Source: Micromonospora_E sp048060115
GTDB taxonomy: Bacteria > Actinomycetota > Actinomycetes > Mycobacteriales > Micromonosporaceae
Direction: 5' to 3'
Length of the DNA stretch: 64,000 nucleotides
NCBI RefSeq assembly: GCF_048060115.1
Contig: NZ_JBHMIM010000003.1
Coordinates: forward strand, 1-64,000
Part shown: piece by piece, positions 15,819 through 24,538 of the stretch
Layout: the number at the start of each line of letters is the position of its first letter
Position numbering within the stretch: position 1 is the first letter of the stretch
The notes under the pieces: model-generated
What the model was told of the DNA's origin: nothing
What the model saw: only the letters and a program-made list of their open reading frames with translations
Database searches by the model: none
Position numbers and translations under genes: made by a program

Positions 15819-17066
15819 ATGGCGGACCCGTCCCGCGTCGTCCTCGGCCTCGGCGGTTGCGTCGACTACGAGCTGAAGCTCACCGCCGACGCCCTGGAAC
15901 AGCTAGTCGCCGACTACCGCGTCGCCGCCGCGGAGCTGACCTCGCCGGTCACGGTGGCCAGCGAACGGGATCTCGTGGTGTCGATCCTCGGGTACGTCGC
16001 CCGGGGCGGCGGCGGTGAACACTACGTCGCCTCCGCCCCGGCGCTGGAGCTCTTCGCCAGCAGGTTCCCGCACCGGGTGGCGCTGGGCGGCACGTCGGTG
16101 CGGGCCGGGATCCTGATGAGTCGGCTGGGCGTGCCGTCGACCCTGCACCTGGTCAGCGTCGACGACACCGTACGCCGGCTGCTGCCATCGGACGGCGAGT
16201 ACCTGTCCAGCGGCATCGAGGACACCCTGCACCCGCACCTGATCGTCCAGTACGACCGGGGTCTGCGGATCCGCGCCGGTGAGCTCGACATCACCGCGCC
16301 GTTCCCGAACCGGCTGATCTACGTCAACGATCCGGCCAACGGCACGATGCTGCTCAGCGACGAGCTCGGCGACCGGCTCAGCCGGGCGGACGTATTCCTG
16401 ATCTCCGGATTCAACGCCATGCGCTCCGCCGAGCAACTCGAGCGCCGACTGGCCGAACTGCGCGTACACATGCGGCGGTTGCCACCCGGGGCGGTGACCT
16501 ACTTCGAGGACGCCGCCTACCACGAACCCGCGCTCAACCACCGGGTCCTGGCCGCGCTGCGCGACGCGATCGACGTGTACGGCCTGAACGAGGACGAGAT
16601 GCAGTCCTATCTCGGGCACCCGGTCGACCTGCTGTCGGCTGGGGAGGTCGCCGACGCGCTGACGGCCATGCACGCGCTCGTACCCGTACCGATGCTGGTC
16701 CTGCACACGAAGTACTGGGCCGCTGCCTTCGGCGCGCAGGCCGCCAGCTACGCCGAGGCGCTCGACACCGGCACCGTCATGGCCGCCCTGCGCTACCGCC
16801 ACGGCGACGACTTCACCGACTCCGACATCGAGCGGCTGCGCCGGCATCCGCGACGGCCCGGGTCCGTTGCCTTTGCCGCCGAGCTGCGGGCGCGGCTCGG
16901 CGACCGGGTGCACTGCGTACCCGCGTTCGCACTCGACGTCACGAACCCCACCACGGTCGGGCTGGGTGACACGTTCGTCGGCGGCTTCCTCACCGCGCTC
17001 GCCCGCCGGAGCACCGCTGCGGCCACCAGCCCGCCCCCGCACCAGCGATCGGACCATGATCGATGA
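15819..17066 (+). CDS. ADP-dependent phosphofructokinase/glucokinase family sugar kinase
   Basis: 415 residues starting one base after the aldolase stop. The C-terminal TTVGLGDTFVGGF (Asp at about 384) is the GxGD catalytic-base motif of the ADP-dependent PFK/GK branch of ribokinases. HVALGGTSVRAG-like and GLNEDEMQSYLGH segments (NEDE, metal-binding NxxE-type) also fit. Characterised members phosphorylate glucose or fructose 6-phosphate with ADP; other members use other donors, so nucleotide use is unproven. Placed between an aldolase and an isomerase-like cupin, it probably phosphorylates a ketose or ketose phosphate. It is uncommon in an ordinary mesophilic sugar operon. Confidence 0.8.
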   Translation: MADPSRVVLGLGGCVDYELKLTADALEQLVADYRVAAAELTSPVTVASERDLVVSILGYVARGGGGEHYVASAPALELFASRFPHRVALGGTSVRAGILMSRLGVPSTLHLVSVDDTVRRLLPSDGEYLSSGIEDTLHPHLIVQYDRGLRIRAGELDITAPFPNRLIYVNDPANGTMLLSDELGDRLSRADVFLISGFNAMRSAEQLERRLAELRVHMRRLPPGAVTYFEDAAYHEPALNHRVLAALRDAIDVYGLNEDEMQSYLGHPVDLLSAGEVADALTAMHALVPVPMLVLHTKYWAAAFGAQAASYAEALDTGTVMAALRYRHGDDFTDSDIERLRRHPRRPGSVAFAAELRARLGDRVHCVPAFALDVTNPTTVGLGDTFVGGFLTALARRSTAAATSPPPHQRSDHDR

Positions 17067-18025
17067 CCGTCGAGGTACTGTCCGCCAACCAGCCGGAGAC
17101 GTTCTACCGGGGTGCCGGCCGGATAGCCGGGTTCCGCAACGGTGCCGCACTGCCCGACCGCCCCGAGGACTGGGTCGGCTCGGTGACCACCCGGTTCGAC
17201 CTCGGCCCGGCCGGATTGTCCACCCTGTCCGACGGACGCGTGCTCGCCGACGCGATCGCCGCGGACCCACGCTGGTGGCTCGGTCCGCTCCGCACCGACG
17301 CCGGCGTGCTTGTGAAGCTGCTCGACGCAGGCCAACGACTGCCGCTGCACGTACACCCGGACCGCCGCTTCGCCATGACACACCTGGCGTCGCCGTACGG
17401 CAAGACCGAAGCCTGGGTGATCGTCTCCGCGCGACCCGACGCGTACGTCCATCTCGGTTTCGCCCGGGACGTCTCCGCCGACGAACTCGCCGGCTGGGTG
17501 ACCAACCAGCAGACCGGGCAGCTGCTCGACGCCACCAACAAGATCCCGGTGTCGGCCGGCGACGGGATTCTCTGCCCCGCCGGCCTGCCACACGCCATCG
17601 GCGACGGCATCCTGCTGGTCGAGGTCCAGGAGCCGACCGACTTCTCCGTGCTACTCGAGTACGCCGATTTCGGCGTCGCCGACGGACACCTGGGCCTCGG
17701 CTACGACCTGGCCCTGCGGTGCGTCGACCGCAGCAAGTGGACGCCACAGCAGCTCGACCGTCTGCGGGGCGGGCGACACCTGCTGCCCGACGCCGCTGAC
17801 GAATTCTTCACCGCCCGCCGACTGCGCGACGGCGACCGACTGGAACAGGGGTTCAGCGTCCTGGTCGGGATGGCGGGACAGGGACGGATCATCGGTGAGC
17901 ACGACGACGTGCTGTTGCGCCGTGGGGACACCTTGCTGGTGCCGTACGCCGCCGGGCCGCTGCGGCTGGCCGGCTCGATCGAGGCGATCCGGCTGGCCGG
18001 GCCGCAGCAGCCCGGGTCACGGTGA
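17063..18025 (+). CDS. Class I mannose-6-phosphate isomerase-like cupin
   Basis: 320 residues, overlapping the kinase stop as ATGA. Zinc-site residues of the phosphomannose isomerase fold are recognisable: LPLHVHPD (His96, His98), GKTEAW (Lys114, Glu116) and GLPHAIG (His near 176). The family interconverts aldose and ketose 6-phosphates. At 320 residues it is the shorter, bacterial ManA type. As last gene of the operon it would convert the imported aldose or its phosphate to the ketose substrate of the kinase. The exact sugar is unknown. Confidence 0.85.
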   Translation: MTVEVLSANQPETFYRGAGRIAGFRNGAALPDRPEDWVGSVTTRFDLGPAGLSTLSDGRVLADAIAADPRWWLGPLRTDAGVLVKLLDAGQRLPLHVHPDRRFAMTHLASPYGKTEAWVIVSARPDAYVHLGFARDVSADELAGWVTNQQTGQLLDATNKIPVSAGDGILCPAGLPHAIGDGILLVEVQEPTDFSVLLEYADFGVADGHLGLGYDLALRCVDRSKWTPQQLDRLRGGRHLLPDAADEFFTARRLRDGDRLEQGFSVLVGMAGQGRIIGEHDDVLLRRGDTLLVPYAAGPLRLAGSIEAIRLAGPQQPGSR

Positions 18026-18058
18026 CCTCGACAGCCGGGCCCTCTCCGGTCACAGCGG

Positions 18059-18111
18059 CTCGACCGACGGCTCCCATCCACCGGGACTCGACCGACGGCT
18101 CCGATCCACCG
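18059..18111. repeat. Direct repeat, two 25-base copies
   Basis: CTCGACCGACGGCTCC followed by (C/G)ATCCACCG occurs at 18059-18083 and 18087-18111 with one mismatch and a 28-base period. It lies between two convergent genes. No function is evident; slippage duplication is likely. Confidence 0.75.
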
Positions 18112-18119
18112 AACGCCTG

Positions 18120-18683
18120 CTACCGGGACGCGGCGGTCGTGGCGGGCACCCGGATCTCGAAGTGCACCACTCGGGAGCCGTGCGGACTGCCGTCGCGGGG
18201 GTCGTGCACCACCTCGGCCACGTTCCGCCAGAACGCCTCCGCGCCGGGGACCCCGGTGTCGGTGTGCAGGTAGACCGCCCGGTAGCCGGGTTGATCGGCG
18301 GCGAATGCGACGGCCCGTCGGACCAGAGCGCGGGCGAGCCCGTTGCGGCGGTGTTCCGGCCGTACGTAGACCCGGAACAGCTGGGCGGTGCTCGCCGCCG
18401 GGTAGCGATCGACGAGCCAGCGGGGATGCGGCGGGCTGTTCGGCGCGGCGGCGCGCACGGCGGTGGTGGCGACCACCTCGTCGCCCTTGACCGCTACGAA
18501 CAGCGCGTGCCGCTCGGGCCGCAGGTAGGTGCCGGCGAGGTCGATCACGTCGGCGTGCCACTGCGGCTGGTAGCCGTAGCCGAACACCTGGTAAAAGGTG
18601 TCGAACATGACGCTGCGGGCGCCGTCGAGGTGCTGCGGCGTGGCGGTCCGGATGTCGTACGGCCCGATGTTCTGGTCGTTCAC
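18120..18683 (-). CDS. GNAT-family N-acetyltransferase
   Basis: About 187 residues from GTG 18683, preceded by GAGATGAG. A longer start at 18725 would lie in a tandem repeat. The acetyl-CoA site is RVYVRPEHRRNGLARALV (R/QxxGxG/A variant) near residue 113-130, followed by GYRAVYLHTDT and AEAFWRN. It transfers an acetyl or acyl group to an amine. It follows the ABC ATPase gene of the putative metallophore operon by 63 bases on the same strand and may be its last cistron, either tailoring or detoxifying the product. Confidence 0.82.
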   Translation of the reverse strand: MNDQNIGPYDIRTATPQHLDGARSVMFDTFYQVFGYGYQPQWHADVIDLAGTYLRPERHALFVAVKGDEVVATTAVRAAAPNSPPHPRWLVDRYPAASTAQLFRVYVRPEHRRNGLARALVRRAVAFAADQPGYRAVYLHTDTGVPGAEAFWRNVAEVVHDPRDGSPHGSRVVHFEIRVPATTAASR

Positions 18684-18700
18684 GTGGTGCTCATCTCTGC

Positions 18701-18750
18701 GGTGCTGGACGTGGTTGCGGGTCACGGTGCTGGACGTGGTTGCGGGTCAC
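18701..18750. repeat. Tandem repeat, 25-base unit, two copies
   Basis: GGTGCTGGACGTGGTTGCGG plus GTCAC is repeated exactly at 18701-18725 and 18726-18750, with a partial third copy after it. It covers the stop codon of the ABC ATPase gene and the spacer to the acetyltransferase gene. Confidence 0.85.
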
Positions 18751-20315
18751 GGTGCGGTTCGCGGCAGGTCAGGGTCGAGAAGCGCACGGGTCAGCGGTTG
18801 CTGGCCGGCGGTCAGCAGGGTGGCGGCGGGTCCGTGTTCGACGACGCGTCCCTGGTCGAGCACGGTGATGTGGTCGGCGAGCCGGTCGACGACGTCCGGG
18901 TCGTGCGTGATGACCAGCAGCGCGAGCCGGTGGGCGCGGCACAGGCCGTCGAGCAGGTCGAGAATCCGGTTCTGGTTGACGTGGTCGAGACCGGACGTGA
19001 TCTCGTCGCAGACCAGCAGGCGGGGTCGGGCCACCAGCGCCCGGGCGAGAGCGGCGCGTTGCAGTTCACCGCCGGAGAGTTGGTCGGGGCGGCGGGCGGC
19101 GAGAGCAGCACCGATCCCGACCTGCTCCAGCAGGTCGCGGGCGGCCCGCAGCGCGTCGGCGGTCGGTTGGCGGTGCAGCCGCACAGCGGGGCGGGCGACT
19201 TGGTCGAGCAGGGCTGCGTACGGCTGGAAACTGGCCCGCGGATCTTGGAAGACGTACTGCACGACGGCGAGGTCGGCCCGCTCCCGGCGGTCGATCGAGT
19301 CGGCGAGCCGGCGGCCGTCGAGCTCGACACTGCCGCCGCTCGGCGGGTGCAGTCCGGCCAGGCACCGGGCGACGGTGGTCTTTCCGCTGCCGGAGCGGCC
19401 GACCAGGGCGAGACGCTGACCCGGGCCGATGACCACGTCGATGCCGTGCAGCACGGTACGGTCGTGGTGCGCCGCGGTGAGCCCGGCGACCCGCAGCAGT
19501 TGGCCGGAGCCGCCCGCCGGGTCGGCGTCCGGCGTAGACCGTGGTCGGATGGCGAGTGCCGGCTGTGGCCAGTCGGCCGGAGCCGGCCCCGGCCGGGCCA
19601 GGCCGGTGTGATCGAGGACCGTGTCGGTCGGTCCGGTGGCGACGACGGCGCCCCGGTCGAGCACGAGGACGCCGTCGGCGACCGCCCGGACCAGGTGCAG
19701 GTCGTGGGTGAGCAGGACGATCGCGACGCCGGAGCCGGCGAGACCACGTATCTCGGCGGCGACATCGCGGCGGCTGAGGCAGTCCTGCCCGGTGGTGGGT
19801 TCGTCGGCGACCAGGACACGGGCCCCAGCCAGCAGGACGTGCGCGATGACCAGCCGCTGCTGCTGGCCGCCGGAGAGCTGGTGCGGGTAGCGCCGCAGCA
19901 GGTCGCGGTCGTCCGGCAGGCCGACGCGGGCCAGCACTGCCCGGACCGCTTGCCGGACCGACCCGCGTCGCGCCCGGCGCGACGGCGTCGGGGTGTGCCG
20001 GCGGGCGATCTCGCGGAGTACCGAACCGATCCGGCGTACCGGGGTCAGCGCCGCTGCTGGCTGCTGCGGGATGTACCCGACGGTGCCGCCGGCCGGCGAT
20101 GTGTCGGGGATGACCGGGCGACCGTCGATCTCGATGTCGCCGGTGAGCCGAACACCGGGTCCGGCTTCGCCGAGCAGCACCCGCCCGAGCGTGGTCTTGC
20201 CGCTGCCGGACGGACCGACGACGGCGAGGACCTCGCCGGCCGGCACGGTGAACGACACGTCACGCAGCAACCGGTGTCCAGCTGCGTCGGCGCACAGCCC
20301 GTCGACCCGGATCAT
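18747..20315 (-). CDS. Dipeptide/nickel-type ABC transporter, two ATPase domains fused (DppD-DppF)
   Basis: 522 residues. The first ATPase has Walker A GPSGSGKTT (near 34-42) and signature LSGGQQQRL (near 145). The second has GRSGSGKTT (near 305) and LSGGELQRA (near 413). Both carry Walker B aspartates (VLVADEPTTG; LLVCDEITSG). Such fused proteins energise oligopeptide, nickel or metal-chelate uptake. ATG 20315 overlaps the permease stop as ATGA. As partner of the permeases and binding protein upstream, it would drive re-uptake of the metal-loaded product. Confidence 0.93.
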   Translation of the reverse strand: MIRVDGLCADAAGHRLLRDVSFTVPAGEVLAVVGPSGSGKTTLGRVLLGEAGPGVRLTGDIEIDGRPVIPDTSPAGGTVGYIPQQPAAALTPVRRIGSVLREIARRHTPTPSRRARRGSVRQAVRAVLARVGLPDDRDLLRRYPHQLSGGQQQRLVIAHVLLAGARVLVADEPTTGQDCLSRRDVAAEIRGLAGSGVAIVLLTHDLHLVRAVADGVLVLDRGAVVATGPTDTVLDHTGLARPGPAPADWPQPALAIRPRSTPDADPAGGSGQLLRVAGLTAAHHDRTVLHGIDVVIGPGQRLALVGRSGSGKTTVARCLAGLHPPSGGSVELDGRRLADSIDRRERADLAVVQYVFQDPRASFQPYAALLDQVARPAVRLHRQPTADALRAARDLLEQVGIGAALAARRPDQLSGGELQRAALARALVARPRLLVCDEITSGLDHVNQNRILDLLDGLCRAHRLALLVITHDPDVVDRLADHITVLDQGRVVEHGPAATLLTAGQQPLTRALLDPDLPRTAP

Positions 20316-21166
20316 TCCGCGACCTTCGGCCGGGCGACCTTCGGCCGGGTGGCCAGCAGCTGATCGGTGACCAGGTTGACCCCGACGGCGAGCGCGACGA
20401 GCAGCACGGCGGGCACTACGACCGCCCATGGCTGCAGGAAGATCCCGGCGCGGTTGCGGTCGACCATGACGGCCCAGTCGGCGGCGTCCGGGGCGACGCC
20501 GATGCCCAGGAAACTGGCGGTGGCGACCAGGTAGACAGCGCCGATGAACCGGATTCCGGCGTCGGCGAGCAGAATCCGGCGGATGCCCCGGGCGACGTAC
20601 CCGATCGCCCGACGCCACCACGTCTCCCGGTAGAGCCGCATCGCTTCCATCGCGGGTCCGTGGGCCAGCGGCAGGGCCGCGGCGCGGGTGATCCGGGCGA
20701 TCTCCGGCAGGGCGATGACGGCGACGATGACCACCAACGTCACCGCCCCCCGGGGCGCGGTGGCGGCGAGCAGGATGAGCAGCAGCAGCGACGGGACAGC
20801 CAGGAGCAGGTCCAGCGGGCGCATCAGCACCTCGTCGAGCCAGCGGCGGCGGGTGAGCGCGGCGAGTAGACCGACGGGTACGCCGACCAGGTAGGCCAGG
20901 GCGGTCGCGGCGGCGGCGACCGCGACGACGGACCGGCCGCCGAGCAGGATCTGTCCGGTGACGTCCCGGCCGACGAAGTCGGTGCCGAGCAGCCCCGCCT
21001 GGTCGAACGGCCGGGTCCGGTCCGCGCCGTCGCCGACCAGGACCAGGTCGACCAAGGTCGGACCGGCGAGTGCGAGCAGCAGTGGTACGGCGAGCAGGAC
21101 GACCCCGGTGAGCAGGCGCGGCAAGCGGCCGAACCGGCCCAGCCGGCGCGGCGCCCGGCCGGTCAC
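20312..21166 (-). CDS. ABC transporter permease, DppC/NikC type
   Basis: 284 residues with about six membrane helices. GLLGTDFVGRDVTGQILLGGR is the diagnostic DppC 'GTDxxGRD' segment, and the EAA-like loop reads RITRAAALPLAHGPAMEAMR. GTG 21166 overlaps the preceding permease stop; longer frames would overlap that gene extensively. It forms the inner-membrane channel with the DppB-type permease. Confidence 0.92.
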   Translation of the reverse strand: MTGRAPRRLGRFGRLPRLLTGVVLLAVPLLLALAGPTLVDLVLVGDGADRTRPFDQAGLLGTDFVGRDVTGQILLGGRSVVAVAAAATALAYLVGVPVGLLAALTRRRWLDEVLMRPLDLLLAVPSLLLLILLAATAPRGAVTLVVIVAVIALPEIARITRAAALPLAHGPAMEAMRLYRETWWRRAIGYVARGIRRILLADAGIRFIGAVYLVATASFLGIGVAPDAADWAVMVDRNRAGIFLQPWAVVVPAVLLVALAVGVNLVTDQLLATRPKVARPKVAE

Positions 21167-22122
21167 CGGGATCCGCCCGTACGCGGAGCGAGCCGGAACG
21201 CGACCAGGTCGGCGGCCAGGTTGACGACCACGGTGGTGACCGCCACGATCACGCACAGCCCTTGGACGGTGGGCACGTCCCGGGCGGCGACCGCGTTGAC
21301 CAGGGCGGTACCCAGACCGGGGATGACGAAGACCGCCTCGACGACGATGACGCCGCCGAGCAGCCAGTCGGTGGTACGGGCGAGCTGCTGCACGACCGGC
21401 GCGGCGGCGGTCGGCAGTGCGTGGGCCAGCCACCGCCGACGGGCACCGAGGCCGAGGCGCCGGGCGTGGGCGACGTACTCGGACCGCAGCGCGTCGACCA
21501 TACCGGCGCGGGTGAGCCGGCTGAGTGAGCAGATTGGTCGGGCCAGCAGCACCAGCAGCGGCAGGACCAGCACGGCCGGCTGGGCGAGCAGGTTGGGTCC
21601 GGTGCCGACGGCGGTCGGCGGGAACCAGCCCAGCTGTACGCCGAAGACCGCAACCAGCAGGATGGCCAGGGCGAACTCCGGTACCGCGTAGAGCCCGACG
21701 GCGACGGCGCTGATGGCGCGGTCGAGCCGGCCGCCTTCGCGTCGGGCGGCGAGCATGCCGAGGCCGATCGCGAGCGGGACCAGGACGAGCAGCGTCGCGG
21801 CGGCCAGCAGCACGGTCGCGGCGGCGCTGCCGACGATCAGGTCCAGGACCGGCCGTTGGGAGATCAGTGAGACGCCGAGGTCTCCGTGCAGCAGCCCGGC
21901 GAGCCAGTCGACGTACCGGTGCCAGGGCGGCTGGTCGAGGTCGAGCTGTTCGCGGATCAGCGCGATCCGCTCCGGGTCGGGCTGGTCACCGGCGATCACC
22001 ACCGCCGCGTCCCCGGGCAGCGCCTCGGTGAGCACGAACACGATGGTGGTGATGCCGGCGACCTGCCCGACGCCGAGCAGGAGCCGCCGTACGGTGTAGC
22101 GGGTCAGACTCAAGCCAGCCAT
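21163..22122 (-). CDS. ABC transporter permease, DppB/NikB type
   Basis: 319 residues from ATG 22122. The N-terminus YTVRRLLLGVGQVAGITTIV and VFVLTEALPGDAA (family FxLxxxxPGDP) are typical, followed by the LLHGDLGVS loop and the C-terminal RTTDWLLGGVIVVEAVFVIP segment. It overlaps the end of the substrate-binding gene by 13 bases, so translation is coupled. Confidence 0.93.
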   Translation of the reverse strand: MAGLSLTRYTVRRLLLGVGQVAGITTIVFVLTEALPGDAAVVIAGDQPDPERIALIREQLDLDQPPWHRYVDWLAGLLHGDLGVSLISQRPVLDLIVGSAAATVLLAAATLLVLVPLAIGLGMLAARREGGRLDRAISAVAVGLYAVPEFALAILLVAVFGVQLGWFPPTAVGTGPNLLAQPAVLVLPLLVLLARPICSLSRLTRAGMVDALRSEYVAHARRLGLGARRRWLAHALPTAAAPVVQQLARTTDWLLGGVIVVEAVFVIPGLGTALVNAVAARDVPTVQGLCVIVAVTTVVVNLAADLVAFRLAPRTGGSR

Positions 22123-23672
22123 ACCTTGTCGAAGCGGGCCCAGTCGATGGTGTTCGCGGGTGCCTCGGCGGACACGCCGCCGACCCGGGGCGCGGTGGCG
22201 ACGAGGAAGTCGGCGAAGCCCCACACCAGCAGCCCGCCCTCGGCGTGCAGCATCCGTTGCATTTCGCCGTACGCCTGCCGCCGGCCCGCGTCGTCGGTGG
22301 TGGACACCGCGGTGGCGTAGAGGTCGTCGAACTCGGGCCGCGTCCACTTGGTGGCGTTCGTCGTGGAGGTGCTCAGCAGCCGCTGCGAGATGTGGGTCTC
22401 GATCGGCATGGCGCCGGAGCGGAAGCAGGCCATCACCCCGTTGTCGAGCACCTCCCGCCAGTAGGTGTCCTTGTTGCGTTGCACCGGTTCGACGTTCAGC
22501 CCGACCGCGCGGGCCTGGTCGGCGAAGACACTGGCCGCTTCGACGAACCCGGCGGCCACCGGCGCGGTGTCCAGCGGGATCCGCAGTCCGCGGGCACCGG
22601 CCCGGTCGATGAGCGCCCGGGCCCGGTCGAGGTCGGGTTCGCGCTGTGCGATGTCGTCGGCGTAGTACTGGTAGCCCTTGCCGAACAGGTCGTTGCCGAT
22701 CTGCCCGGATCCGGACAGGACCGTCTCGACCAGCTGCCGCCGGTCGGTGAGCAGGAACATCGCCTCCCGCAGGTCCCGGTTGTCGAACGGGGGCCGGTCC
22801 AGCTTCATGGTGAAGCCCTGCAGGCCGCTGTTGGCCATCCGGGTGATGGCGATCCGGTCGTCGGCGGCGTAGCTGCGGGCCGTGGTGGGGCTGAGGTCGT
22901 GGGCGTAGTCGACCTGCCCGGCGAGCAGGGCGTTGACCCGCGCCGACTCCTCGTTGGCGATTACGTACTCCAGCTCGTCGAGGTGCGCGGCGCCGTCCCA
23001 GTAGTCCGGGTACCGGGCCAGCAGCAGCGACGTACCGGGGGTGAAGCTGCTGAACGTGAACGGTCCGGAGCCGATTGGCCGGTCGAACGATTCGCTGCCC
23101 TCGGGCACGATGTACGCGCCGAACGCGGCGAGCACGTTGCCGAACTCGGCGAACGGACGGGTCAGCGCGAACTCGACCGTGCGGTCGTCGACGGCCCGGC
23201 TCGCCCGCAGATCGATCAGGGACAGGCTGGCCTTGGCGCGGAAGGCCCGGTCCGGGTCGGTGATCCGGGCATAACTGGCCAGTACGTCGGCGGCCCGTAC
23301 CGGCCGGCCGTCGTGGAAGGTCGCCTCGCGCAGCGGCACCCGCCAGCGGGTGAGGTCGGCGTTGGGCTCCCAGCCCAGGGCGAGCCGGGGCTGGATCGAC
23401 ACGTCCGGGCCGTAGTCGGCGAGCTTGTCGAAGATCGCCTTGGCCCGGGACGCCTCGTTGAACAGGTTCGCCAGGTGCGGGTCGAGGCTTTCGGTGGCAC
23501 CGCCACCGGCGAACGCGACCCGCAGCCGGCCGCCCCGCCTCGGCGTGCCGCCGCTGACGGCGGTGTCGGAACCAGCGGGGGTGTCGGCGCCGCAACCGGC
23601 GAGGAGCGCGGCGGTCACGGCGGCACCGCCGCCGAGCAGTGTCCGGCGGCGTAGTCGGGCAACAGTCGACAT
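22110..23672 (-). CDS. Peptide/nickel/metal-chelate ABC transporter substrate-binding lipoprotein (SBP_bac_5)
   Basis: 520 residues. It starts MSTVARLRRRTLLGGGAAV and has a twin-arginine-like RRRTLL followed by lipobox LLAGC, so it is likely a Tat-exported lipoprotein. Family 5 hallmarks follow: SLDPHLANL, ATFHDGRPVRAADVLASYAR and IGSGPFTFSSFTPG. The ribosome site GGAAGGAA precedes ATG 23672. Family 5 members bind peptides, nickel or metallophore complexes (NikA, CntA). Its place in a biosynthetic operon argues for binding the product of that operon. Confidence 0.92.
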   Translation of the reverse strand: MSTVARLRRRTLLGGGAAVTAALLAGCGADTPAGSDTAVSGGTPRRGGRLRVAFAGGGATESLDPHLANLFNEASRAKAIFDKLADYGPDVSIQPRLALGWEPNADLTRWRVPLREATFHDGRPVRAADVLASYARITDPDRAFRAKASLSLIDLRASRAVDDRTVEFALTRPFAEFGNVLAAFGAYIVPEGSESFDRPIGSGPFTFSSFTPGTSLLLARYPDYWDGAAHLDELEYVIANEESARVNALLAGQVDYAHDLSPTTARSYAADDRIAITRMANSGLQGFTMKLDRPPFDNRDLREAMFLLTDRRQLVETVLSGSGQIGNDLFGKGYQYYADDIAQREPDLDRARALIDRAGARGLRIPLDTAPVAAGFVEAASVFADQARAVGLNVEPVQRNKDTYWREVLDNGVMACFRSGAMPIETHISQRLLSTSTTNATKWTRPEFDDLYATAVSTTDDAGRRQAYGEMQRMLHAEGGLLVWGFADFLVATAPRVGGVSAEAPANTIDWARFDKVWLA

Positions 23673-23698
23673 GTCGGTTTTTCCTTCCAGAGGGGATT

Positions 23699-24538
23699 TC
23701 AGGCCGCGTCGTCGCGGCGGCGGGCGACCAGGTGCAGGCGGTCGCCGTGTAGACCGGTCGCCAGCTCGGCGCCGGAATGCCAGGGTGGTTCGGTACGCGG
23801 TCCGGGGGCGTCGAACAGGGCGAGGACGTCGAACCCGGCGTGGTCCAGCAGGTGGCGCAGCTCCTGCGGAAGGAGCAGCCGCCATGCGGAGGTCTGCACC
23901 AGCTCCTGCGCCGCATCCGGCCAGGTCCATACCCGACGGCGGCGCAGCAGCTGCGCCGCCGCGTCGATCCACAGTGTGGTACGGGAAGTGTAGGTGACAC
24001 CACGCCAGTGCACCGACCGAATGGTGGGCCCGTCGAGCAGGTCGGGGTTGCCGAGGAAGTACGCACCGTTGCGCATCTCGGCGACGAGCAGCCCACCGGG
24101 GGCCAGCTGCCGCCGACAGTTGGCGAGGGCGGCGGTCAGGTCGGCGTTGTCGTGGCAGTACAGCAACGCACTGTCCAGGCAGGTGATCACGTCGAAGCCG
24201 TCGCCGAGCGCGAACGTGCGCAGGTCACCTTCGACGAACCGGACCCGCTGGTGGTGGCGGCGGGCGTAGGCCAGCATCCGGGTGGACAGGTCCAACCCGG
24301 TGACGTCGTAGCCGATGCCGGCGAGGTATCCGGCGTCGCGGCCGGTGCCGCAGCCGAGGTCGAGCAGCCGCCGGCCGGACAGGTCGGGCGCGAACCGGTC
24401 GACCAGGTCGGCCACGAATCTCGCCGCCCGGTGCTCCGGGTCGGGAAACTGGGCCTCGTACAGCTGCGGGTTGTCGGTGAGCAGGTTGTCGCCGGTCACC
24501 ACCGGCCCGCCCTCCCGCGTCACCACCGGCCCGCTCAC
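23699..24538 (-). CDS. Class I SAM-dependent methyltransferase
   Basis: 279 residues from GTG 24538, overlapping the MFS stop. Motif I is LLDLGCGTGRDAGYL (near 59-73), then GLDLSTRMLAYARR and GFDVITCLDSALLY. The acceptor-binding end contains HWRGVTYTSRTTLWIDA. Position between exporter and importer genes suggests methylation of the small-molecule product or an intermediate. The substrate is not readable. Confidence 0.85.
   Translation of the reverse strand: MSGPVVTREGGPVVTGDNLLTDNPQLYEAQFPDPEHRAARFVADLVDRFAPDLSGRRLLDLGCGTGRDAGYLAGIGYDVTGLDLSTRMLAYARRHHQRVRFVEGDLRTFALGDGFDVITCLDSALLYCHDNADLTAALANCRRQLAPGGLLVAEMRNGAYFLGNPDLLDGPTIRSVHWRGVTYTSRTTLWIDAAAQLLRRRRVWTWPDAAQELVQTSAWRLLLPQELRHLLDHAGFDVLALFDAPGPRTEPPWHSGAELATGLHGDRLHLVARRRDDAA

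Noticed and set aside
17895..20363. 822-residue plus-strand protein opposite the ABC ATPase
   Set aside because: Antisense of a clearly conserved two-domain ATPase; composition is Gly/Val/Arg-rich shadow sequence.
21163..24096. 977-residue single protein
   Set aside because: It is the DppB permease frame extended backward through antisense-free but out-of-frame parts of the binding-protein and methyltransferase genes; the real start is ATG 22122.
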